Virus record (IMG/VR): IMGVR_UViG_3300047358_000111
Location: 1 to 30,370 of that record
DNA length: 30,370 nt
Direction: 5' to 3' (one strand)
From: a virus
The notes under the pieces were generated by a model, which saw only the letters and a program-made list of their open reading frames with translations, was not told the DNA's origin and searched no databases. The position numbers and the translations under genes are program-made. Below, piece by piece: positions 15,016 to 22,482 of this stretch; position 1 is the first letter of the stretch; each line of letters begins with the position of its first letter.

Positions 15016-15131
15016 AAAACTTAATCTTACTAAAAAAGAAATTCGAAACACTCTCTAAGAGGGGAAAGATGGTTACTGTATTTGTATGCTTGATAATAGG
15101 TATCATAGTTTTGGACTGCCTATTTAAATGA
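15012..15131 (+). CDS. Small single-pass membrane protein (39 aa), possible holin/antiholin
   Basis: A 39-codon ORF starting in an ATGA overlap. A basic N-terminus (MKNLILLKKKFETLSKRGK) precedes one membrane helix (VTVFVCLIIGIIVLDCLF). Its stop overlaps the next start as ATGA. Its position between a spanin-like lipoprotein and a holin-like protein suggests a lysis role, such as a holin partner. Too short for family assignment. Confidence 0.6.
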   Translation: MKNLILLKKKFETLSKRGKMVTVFVCLIIGIIVLDCLFK

Positions 15132-15277
15132 TGATTGATCGAGTGTCAGTCTTAGGAATGTCAGGCACAGCGGCCACCTTCGGTCTGTCTGCATTTGACT
15201 CGGTAATTGGAATCGCGGTTGGACTAGTGACCTTGGTTTATATGTCCCTAAAACTTTGGCAGGAGATAAAGAAGTGA
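15128..15277 (+). CDS. Holin-like small membrane protein (49 aa)
   Basis: A 49-codon ORF starting in an ATGA overlap. A weakly polar N-terminus (MMIDRVSVLGMSGTAATFGL) precedes one membrane helix (VIGIAVGLVTLVYMSLKLW) and a charged tail QEIKK. Small size, one helix and a charged C-terminus are typical of phage holins, which open the inner membrane at lysis. No endolysin gene is seen in the window. Its stop overlaps the next GTG as GTGA. Confidence 0.66.
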   Translation: MMIDRVSVLGMSGTAATFGLSAFDSVIGIAVGLVTLVYMSLKLWQEIKK

Positions 15278-16806
15278 AGACTGTTGCGTTAAAAGATATT
15301 AAGACAGGCGGTTTCACCATGTGCCGGTTAACCGGCTTTGGCACAATCTCATCAGATAATAGAGAAGATTATGGAACTCGCGTATCATTGGGAAATGTCA
15401 AAACATCCTTGGATCTCAAGGAAACTAGGATAGTAACCCTAGAAGATGACAAGGCAGTAAAGGATACCAAGATTGCTAACTTAGAGTCTGATAAAAACGA
15501 TAAAGATAACAGGGTAGCCACACTAGAAACCGACAAGAATCAGAAGGACACGAAGATTTCCACGATGGAGTCGGATATGGCGTTGCTTGCGAGTCAGGTA
15601 AGCCTAGGTAATGTTCGAGTTAGTCTTGGTAATCTAGCGACCCGTGTAACATCACTAGAGACTTTAGGCATCCAAGGAATTAGTAATCCCGTCAGTTGGA
15701 CGAATCTTACGGAGATAAACCTAAGTGGTGAGAAGATTACCAACGGCGATTTTAGTAGCGTTACAGGCGGCGTTCCCACGAATTGGGTATTACAAAACGG
15801 AACCTTGGACGCCGATCAATTAGCGCTTGGGCGTGTTGACGGTGTAAACGGCGCTGTAGCAATACAACAGATGTTCAGTAGCCCGTTAGCTATCGGCACA
15901 AAGATTATTGTTAAGGTAGAACGCTACGATACGAACACAGGTAATGCGGGTTTCAGGCTCGTTAAAGCAGACGGTAATATACACGGTAATGTTGTGCAGA
16001 TACCCCCTTCAACCGGCTTTGTTGAATATACTGTTGCTGATCACGCAATGGCAGGAATACGCTTAGATACGCTACACGGAACGCGTTCAATATCAAGCAT
16101 TTCTGTGTTTCAAGGCGCAATCTCAGGCGGTTCTGTACAAGCATATGCCGGAGGTGGTTTAGAAAAGATAAGCGGTACAAACGGATTCAATGCAGGAGCT
16201 TCTTCAGTACAAAAGATAGATGGTAACTCAGACGGATATGTACAGTTTCAATGGAGTTCTGACAGCGTCAGGGTAGGACTAAAGTACAGCGATATAGATT
16301 TTAATGTAGATTCGCCTTACTTAGAAATTGATAGCACAACCAATACTATAGGCACTAAAAGCGTGACACCCGGTGATTGGTTCAGAATACGACATTACGC
16401 ATCTACCAACGAAATAAAGTATCAACGCAAAGAAACTGTTTATGGTCAGAATCCAAACTTTGTTTTTGAAACAGCTTCAGGTAGTAATTACAACTATCTC
16501 TCAGCATCTAGACCTCTTGTAATTTCATTAGACGGATCAGGGACTCTTACTATAGGTGAGTTGTACGAGGTTTATACTGTTAGAGCATCCGACCAAGCAC
16601 TTTATTTAAAAGACTTAGATGGCAATGCTAAAGGGTATCATAGTCAAGGGCTTCGTGGTGTAAGATTCGAGGCAGTAGAAGAAGTAGGGCAAGACTATGT
16701 AACCTTTTACACCGAACCAACGCTAACCAACGGAAACGATCTGTATGTCGATGTGTCCCTTTACCATGTTGGTGCAAGAATTAACGATGTAACTATTGTC
16801 ACATGA
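15274..16806 (+). CDS. Tail fibre/receptor-binding-type protein with coiled-coil repeats
   Basis: A 510-residue protein from the GTG of a GTGA overlap (the TTG at 15256 would add six residues). It starts with a short anchor region containing MCRLTGFGTISSDN. Residues 50-105 are four 14-residue repeats (ETRIVTLEDDKAVK, DTKIANLESDKNDK, DNRVATLETDKNQK, DTKISTMESDMALL), a trimeric-type coiled coil flanked by VSLGN segments. A jelly-roll-like domain ITNGDFSSVTGGVPTNWVL begins near residue 155. A second beta domain with VQFQWSSDSVRVGLKYSD lies near residue 320. Probably a host-binding fibre. Confidence 0.8.
   Translation: MKTVALKDIKTGGFTMCRLTGFGTISSDNREDYGTRVSLGNVKTSLDLKETRIVTLEDDKAVKDTKIANLESDKNDKDNRVATLETDKNQKDTKISTMESDMALLASQVSLGNVRVSLGNLATRVTSLETLGIQGISNPVSWTNLTEINLSGEKITNGDFSSVTGGVPTNWVLQNGTLDADQLALGRVDGVNGAVAIQQMFSSPLAIGTKIIVKVERYDTNTGNAGFRLVKADGNIHGNVVQIPPSTGFVEYTVADHAMAGIRLDTLHGTRSISSISVFQGAISGGSVQAYAGGGLEKISGTNGFNAGASSVQKIDGNSDGYVQFQWSSDSVRVGLKYSDIDFNVDSPYLEIDSTTNTIGTKSVTPGDWFRIRHYASTNEIKYQRKETVYGQNPNFVFETASGSNYNYLSASRPLVISLDGSGTLTIGELYEVYTVRASDQALYLKDLDGNAKGYHSQGLRGVRFEAVEEVGQDYVTFYTEPTLTNGNDLYVDVSLYHVGARINDVTIVT
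15421..15588 (+). repeat. Four 42-bp in-frame repeats (coiled-coil units)
   Basis: Four consecutive 42-base units encode 14-residue double heptads in the fibre gene. Shared positions are D/E-T/N-[KR]-[IV]-x-[TN]-[LM]-E-x-D-[KM]. The repetition could shorten or lengthen the fibre shaft by recombination. Confidence 0.85.
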
Positions 16807-19577
16807 GCAGATACAGGTCATACGGCAAACTAGACGATCCATTCGTGACAGAAGGAGACACCTTCTTTCTGCGGATGAATGCGCGTCTGCGACCTAATCA
16901 ATTGAAACCTGGTGAGGTAGCTCTATCGAAGAATGGTCGCATGAATGATGACGGCACATGGCAACCACGCAAGGGATTATCGACTCTGTTTGGATCGATT
17001 ACCACAGGCGAGGATGCAATCCGCTTACCCTATATAATTTTGTCCGCATCTCGGTCATCCAATGTAGTCACCGCAGTCTTGGACGAAACCCCTAGCCTGT
17101 CTTTCATCGTTGGTGATAACATCACGATTGATGGGTTAAACTTCACAGGAAATGATCCAAATGGCACATTTGCTTTAGCCTCGGTTAACTTCAATACACG
17201 CACAATCACCTATGCATCGTCAGGTACTAATGAGGTATTTACAACAGTAGGCTCATCACAGAGATGGGGCGATATAGATATTAATTGGTCTGGCATGACT
17301 GAGACTTGGATCTCGTATAATCCCCTCGGTAGAACATCAGTCGCCTCGATGGGAAATTCCATCACAACGACTATTAACTATGTGGTTACTGCGGCATCTA
17401 GGGCTACGGATGTGGTAACTCTTACGCTACAGGACACACCTGCTTCAGAGTTTGTGGTCGGAGGCACTGTTCATGTGGATGACATTGATGCATCAATCAA
17501 TGGTAGTCATACAATCACAGCAATTAACACATCTGCCAAAACAATAACTTTTGACGACACAGGGGCAGATACTACTTTCACTGTTAAGAGTCCAAATGTC
17601 GGAGATACATCAGTCGCATCCACCACAGAAAACTTTAGCCTCAACGATGATGCGGTAAATGCAGTTTATGGATCAGCAGTATTTAGTGATGCTACCTCAG
17701 AGAATGATGACTTTATTTTCTCAGCATCGAATAATCTATGCATAATTGTAAGGCTTAAAGATTCAAAGCTATATAAGTGTAGATACGAGCAAGGTGGGGA
17801 GACAGTGGATGCACCATGTGGAATAACTCAGGGCTTTGATAAGATGTTTATCTTTAGAACTCGTAAGACCACCCTATCTGCGAGTCCTGTTCTAAACAGA
17901 GTGCAGATTTCGGAAGCAACTCAGTCGGGGCAGACAATTACAGTTACCACTGAGTCCAATCATAATCGATTAGTCGGTGACTTTGTCACGCTTACACGAT
18001 TGGGTAATTGGGAGTATAATCCAAACGACTGTTATCAAGTGGCAACTGTTCCATCCTCCACGCAGTTGACGGTCACCATGACTCAGTCACAGACGAAAGA
18101 ATTTAATGTCAGTGGCGCACAGGTGGAATACTTTGAGGACTTCGCCAAGGTGGCGAATGGTGCATATACTACCAATCAATACCTCACAGATACTTCTGCT
18201 GTTTCGTCTGACGGAGTGGTAACGATGGATGTGGCAAATCATGGTTTATCGGTAGGTGATTCATTGGTTATCCAGGACGGACAGTCACCATTTGATTTAT
18301 ATATAGGTCGAGAGGTTCGGGTAACTACAGTGCCAACAGTTAATCAATTTACATTTAATTTACCCGTAGAAGATAATACCTCCCACTCTGTCACGCTTAC
18401 AAGGCCACTCGCTATAGGCAAAGGATTTATCCATCAGCCTGCGGCTCCCTTTGGCGAATTTCATCAGCGTAGGCTATGGGTTCCGTATCAATATACATCA
18501 GCAACCGCCCCAACGGATAGAGGAATCAGGGACGAGCTAGTGGCCTCGGATATCTTAGACTCTGATACATTTGACGAGATCGGAAACCAATTTCGTATAT
18601 CATCAGGTAAGAGCGATTTTATAGTAGGGATTAAAGGTTTCACACAGGATTCGGTAGTCGTTTTCAATCGTAAATCTATTCATCTGATGACAGGTGTGAG
18701 TGGATCTCTTGCCGATGTAAAAACCACAATGGTCACGGACGAGGTCGGAGCATCTGCCCGTAAATCTATTGTTCAGGTGGCTAATCAGATTTTATTTCTA
18801 TCTGACCAAGGGGTATACAGTGTGGACTTTATAGATGAGTATAACTTGCGAGGTACAGGTACTCCGATCTCAGAAACGATTCAGCCTTTCATCGACCGCA
18901 TCAATCAGGACTTTGCCCACCTGTCAGTTGGCGTTTATTTTAATAACCGCTATTGGTTGGCACTTCCATTAGATTCAAGCGTAGGCATAGGTGATGGTAA
19001 TAAGCTGAATACTATTTTGGTTTATAACTTCATTAACCAAGGCTTTGAAAGCATTGACACTGTTGATTCTGAAGATTTCGCAATACGCGATTTGTTAGTA
19101 GCACGGGAAGGTTCACAGAATGCTCTTTACTTAACTACTGAGGAAGGTGGAGTCCATAAAGTGGATGCACTAGAGGGCAATGATTTTGTCTTAGAACAAG
19201 TCGGTCAGGAACTTTCCAACGAACCGGGTCATAGAGTGATTAGCCAACTGACTACTCGTCAATACGATGCCGACTCCCTAGATCGTAAGACATTTAGTCG
19301 GGCAGAATTACAGTTAAAATCAAGCGATGAAAATCCATCGGATGGAAACATACAGTTTATCGCAGAAGACCCTGACTCAGTAAGCGAGACAAACACTTTA
19401 TCATCACTACTCGGTAATGAACTAGATGCCGCAGAAGATACATCTGTTCGACTTCGAGTTAATAAAAGAGGCTTTGGTATACAGGCAGACTTTCAGCCAA
19501 CCAATGGCAGACCCTATGTTCGTGCAACACGGGTAGATGCTAGGATTTCAGATCGATCAACCACTTCAGTTCAATAG
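16803..19577 (+). CDS. Tail nozzle/stabilisation-type structural protein with four beta repeats
   Basis: A 924-residue virion protein starting in an ATGA overlap. Residues 1-65 and 535-860 contain motifs I recall in the P22-gp10-like or T7-gp12-like nozzle group of podoviruses: FGEFHQRRLWVPYQY, VVVFNRKSIHLMTGVSG, ARKSIVQVANQILFLSDQGV, and SVGVYFNNRYWLALPL. Four copies of a beta unit with the pattern VVTxTL, then VGDxVxVxG, then FTF, are inserted at about residues 77-150, 193-263, 367-444 and 462-534. It is probably the tail tube/nozzle closing the short tail. Fold assignment is by motif memory and position, so moderate to high confidence. Confidence 0.85.
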   Translation: MSRYRSYGKLDDPFVTEGDTFFLRMNARLRPNQLKPGEVALSKNGRMNDDGTWQPRKGLSTLFGSITTGEDAIRLPYIILSASRSSNVVTAVLDETPSLSFIVGDNITIDGLNFTGNDPNGTFALASVNFNTRTITYASSGTNEVFTTVGSSQRWGDIDINWSGMTETWISYNPLGRTSVASMGNSITTTINYVVTAASRATDVVTLTLQDTPASEFVVGGTVHVDDIDASINGSHTITAINTSAKTITFDDTGADTTFTVKSPNVGDTSVASTTENFSLNDDAVNAVYGSAVFSDATSENDDFIFSASNNLCIIVRLKDSKLYKCRYEQGGETVDAPCGITQGFDKMFIFRTRKTTLSASPVLNRVQISEATQSGQTITVTTESNHNRLVGDFVTLTRLGNWEYNPNDCYQVATVPSSTQLTVTMTQSQTKEFNVSGAQVEYFEDFAKVANGAYTTNQYLTDTSAVSSDGVVTMDVANHGLSVGDSLVIQDGQSPFDLYIGREVRVTTVPTVNQFTFNLPVEDNTSHSVTLTRPLAIGKGFIHQPAAPFGEFHQRRLWVPYQYTSATAPTDRGIRDELVASDILDSDTFDEIGNQFRISSGKSDFIVGIKGFTQDSVVVFNRKSIHLMTGVSGSLADVKTTMVTDEVGASARKSIVQVANQILFLSDQGVYSVDFIDEYNLRGTGTPISETIQPFIDRINQDFAHLSVGVYFNNRYWLALPLDSSVGIGDGNKLNTILVYNFINQGFESIDTVDSEDFAIRDLLVAREGSQNALYLTTEEGGVHKVDALEGNDFVLEQVGQELSNEPGHRVISQLTTRQYDADSLDRKTFSRAELQLKSSDENPSDGNIQFIAEDPDSVSETNTLSSLLGNELDAAEDTSVRLRVNKRGFGIQADFQPTNGRPYVRATRVDARISDRSTTSVQ

Positions 19578-19588
19578 AGGAAATAACA

Positions 19589-20383
19589 ATGGCAATCTTA
19601 ACGACAGGACAAACTTTTTCATCAGGTGATCAGGTCACCGCTCAAAAGCTGATGGATATCGCTGATTTGGCGACATTCAGTGACCCGGCTGATGGTGCAA
19701 CTATTATCGTAAATAACGCCACCTATGGTGTAAGTGAAGGGGATGGTAAGCTAAAGGTTAAACCCAATGGTATCGGTAGTAACGAACTACTTAGTCACGC
19801 ATCTGTTGATGCCAATCGTGCAGTCACGACTAATCATATTAAGGATCAGGCAGTGACATCTTCGAAGCTTGCTCCCTCAGCGATTTCGTCACTCATGCCT
19901 ACAGGTACAGTCATGCCATTTGCAGGTACTGCTCTACCTAATGATGATTGGTTATTCTGTGATAATACTCCAATCTCTCGCACAGAGTATGCAGACTTAT
20001 TTGAAGTCATAGGGACTACTTATGGTTCAGGAGATGGTTCAACTACATTCAATAAGCCTGACCTAAGAGGCCGAGTAATTGCAGGTCAGGATGACATGGG
20101 AGGATCTTCCGCAGATCGATTAACAGGTCTATCAGGAGGCTTAGATGGTGATACGCTTGGAGCTACAGGTGGTTCTCAAACACATACCCTCACAACATCC
20201 GAAATACCTAGTCATACACATGGACTTATTATTGACTCAGCATCAGAAGATGATTTCGGAACTTCAGGAGGTAACACAAATAATGTTAGTTCAGGTTCAG
20301 GCTCGACTTCTTCAACAGGTGGGGGATCAGCCCACAACAATGTGCAACCAACAATCATTTTAAATTATATTATTAAGACTTAA
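19589..20383 (+). CDS. Tail Collar domain fibre protein
   Basis: A 264-residue protein with a clear Tail Collar domain: PTGTVMPFAGTALPNDDWLF, then YADLFEVIGTTYGSGDGSTT, then FNKPDLRGRVIAGQDDMGG (residues about 105-175). The C-terminal SEIPSHTHG and GGGSAHNNVQPTIILNYIIK form the receptor-binding tip typical of short tail fibres. The N-terminal part has DANRAVTTNHIKDQAVTSSK, a common shaft motif. It is preceded by AGAGGA 8 bases from the ATG. Probably a receptor-binding fibre tip. Confidence 0.9.
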   Translation: MAILTTGQTFSSGDQVTAQKLMDIADLATFSDPADGATIIVNNATYGVSEGDGKLKVKPNGIGSNELLSHASVDANRAVTTNHIKDQAVTSSKLAPSAISSLMPTGTVMPFAGTALPNDDWLFCDNTPISRTEYADLFEVIGTTYGSGDGSTTFNKPDLRGRVIAGQDDMGGSSADRLTGLSGGLDGDTLGATGGSQTHTLTTSEIPSHTHGLIIDSASEDDFGTSGGNTNNVSSGSGSTSSTGGGSAHNNVQPTIILNYIIKT

Positions 20384-20388
20384 TCGCC

Positions 20389-21447
20389 ATGATGAAAAAT
20401 AAAACAAAAGATCCATTGGCACAGGCCGCTCGGCTTTTAAATGAGAATGCTCCCGAAGGTGAGTCACTCGCCTACATCAATTCAGCAGAAGCAAAGATGC
20501 TGAAGGATGTGGGTGGGGCAGGTGAGCCTGTGAACAGTTCGGGCGTTCCATCTTATTTCTTACAGAAGCTCTTTGGTGGAGGTAAAGAACCACCCAAGTT
20601 ACCAAAACTTGATGTCGGAAAATCTGCTCGCGATTATGTATCCGCAATGGCAGACCCCGCTTTACAGGGTAAACTCTTAGAGACTCGTCAGACCTACGAT
20701 CCTCAGTATCAGGATTTACAGTTAAGCCTCGCCCAGCGAGCCGCTGATCCGATGGCACAGCTTGCAGAACAGCAGGCCATGCGCGCACAGGAGTTTGGCG
20801 GTCAGATGGCCGAGCGTCAGGCAGGTACTGATATATCTTTAATAGATAGATTCGGTCCTGGCATGACACAGGCAGTTCGTTCATCCGATCCGCTTATGCA
20901 GGCTCGCGTGGAGCAGGCAAATCAGTTGGCCGACCAGGCATTTCAGGAAGCACAGATGCAGGACTTATCTCCTGAGATGAGACGCAGGGCGACTCAATCC
21001 GCCAGGGAGTCATTGGTGGCTCGCGGTAGGGACATGGACAATGCGGCGATTGCGGCTGAAGCGATGAGTCGGGAAGACTATCTGCGTGACATCCTTCGCG
21101 AAAATCGAGACGATGCGATGAAGTTTGGCGGGTATGCAATGCGAGGTAACCAGGCCACTTCAGCAGACCCATTGATGATGCTCCGTGGTGGTGGTGATTA
21201 CACCCAACAAGGATATGGAGCAAGGGCGGCTTTATTCGGAATACCACAGGAGCAGTCAACCAGGATCAATCCTGATGCGGGTGTGAATATCGGAATGCAG
21301 GATGCGGCTAATCGTGCGAACTACATGGCGAACACTTATGCGGCTCGCGAACAAGCGGCAGGCGGAATGGCAGGTGGATTATTGGGAGCCGCAGGATCGA
21401 TACTAGGCGGCATGGCCACAGGTGGTACAGGATTTTTTGCACCGTAA
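20389..21447 (+). CDS. Internal virion/DNA ejection-type protein
   Basis: A 352-residue protein, mostly helical with Ala/Gln/Met-rich segments (LAEQQAMRAQEFGGQMAERQ, then EQANQLADQAFQEAQMQ) and a hydrophobic Gly/Ala end (GGMAGGLLGAAGSILGGMAT) that could cross or insert in a membrane. The segment NPDAGVNIGMQDAANRANY is a motif I recall from podovirus internal proteins. Probably stored in the head and ejected with DNA. Precedes two more such proteins. Confidence 0.73.
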   Translation: MMKNKTKDPLAQAARLLNENAPEGESLAYINSAEAKMLKDVGGAGEPVNSSGVPSYFLQKLFGGGKEPPKLPKLDVGKSARDYVSAMADPALQGKLLETRQTYDPQYQDLQLSLAQRAADPMAQLAEQQAMRAQEFGGQMAERQAGTDISLIDRFGPGMTQAVRSSDPLMQARVEQANQLADQAFQEAQMQDLSPEMRRRATQSARESLVARGRDMDNAAIAAEAMSREDYLRDILRENRDDAMKFGGYAMRGNQATSADPLMMLRGGGDYTQQGYGARAALFGIPQEQSTRINPDAGVNIGMQDAANRANYMANTYAAREQAAGGMAGGLLGAAGSILGGMATGGTGFFAP

Positions 21448-21459
21448 GGAGAAAACAAA

Positions 21460-22482
21460 ATGGCGATAGGAGATACAGTACAAGCGGGCTTGGGACGGAT
21501 GGACTTCTCAGCCTTTCAGAGAGCAGGCGAAGCACAGGCGAGAGTCGGTGAAAGAATGGGGCAGACTGTCGGTGGAATAATCGATCAGTATCAGCTTAAT
21601 AGGGAGAAGCGTAATCAGCTTGAGTCAAATCTACAAGGGCAGTTATCCGCAGATCCAAGTATAGTTCAGCAACTCACAATGTCCGGAGACGAAACAAGTG
21701 ATAAGAAAAACATGGCACTTTTTCAGAAGGTTCAAAGCGGAGACGCGAGTATAGCTGACCTGGAGCGTGCAAACGGATTGCTTGCGGGTAGGACAATGCA
21801 GGAGAACGCGATGCTCAAAAGAAGAGTAGACGAGTTGAATTTCAGTATGCAGAAAGCTCTAAAAGATCCGACTATAAGCAAAGCTGTATCAGACGCACAA
21901 GTATCAAAAGCTAGAGCAAATTATGCAGATAGTATCGCAAGTGCTGAGTATGCGGACAAAATCGCAGATGCTGAATTAACAAGAGCGCAAACAGAATACT
22001 ATGACGCTAAATCAAAAGCTGAACAGAATAGTGAAACTTATACGCCAGGACAGAGAGTTGATGTTGAGGGTATATCAGGCAATAAGGTAAGCTTTGTTTG
22101 GACAGGTAGCAGTTTGCAACCTCTGAATGACTCTATAAGTAAGAAGTCTATTGAAGAAGCAATTATTCGCGGTGTAGACCCTGCGGCTATGAAGGTTTAT
22201 TTAGAGGATAATTATGACTACGATGAGGACTCTAAGTCATATACCTTTAAGGGCAAAAGCAATATGGTCGGTTATGGTGGCGGACAAAAAGATCCAATGA
22301 TGGAGCAAGCAATAACCATTCTAGGTATGCGTCCAAAAGTTAAGGATGACATATCTACCACAGTTCCAAATCAAAAAGAAAGTGTTGAGGCAAAACCTAC
22401 AATAACAACACAGGAAGAATTTGATGCCTTACCAAGTGGTGCGATATTTATAGAAAACGGGGTTGAGTACAAGAAACCATGA
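21460..22482 (+). CDS. Internal virion/DNA ejection-type protein
   Basis: A 340-residue protein starting MAIGDTVQAGLGRMDFSAFQ, preceded by AAGGAG at 21446-21451. The first 60 residues are a helical Arg/Glu-rich segment (RVGERMGQTVGGIIDQYQLN), followed by long helical stretches (SKARANYADSIASAEYADK) and a C-terminal beta motif FDALPSGAIFIENGVEYKKP, which I recall from phage ejection or tape-like proteins. The stop overlaps the next ATG as ATGA. Probably an inner head component. Confidence 0.73.
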   Translation: MAIGDTVQAGLGRMDFSAFQRAGEAQARVGERMGQTVGGIIDQYQLNREKRNQLESNLQGQLSADPSIVQQLTMSGDETSDKKNMALFQKVQSGDASIADLERANGLLAGRTMQENAMLKRRVDELNFSMQKALKDPTISKAVSDAQVSKARANYADSIASAEYADKIADAELTRAQTEYYDAKSKAEQNSETYTPGQRVDVEGISGNKVSFVWTGSSLQPLNDSISKKSIEEAIIRGVDPAAMKVYLEDNYDYDEDSKSYTFKGKSNMVGYGGGQKDPMMEQAITILGMRPKVKDDISTTVPNQKESVEAKPTITTQEEFDALPSGAIFIENGVEYKKP

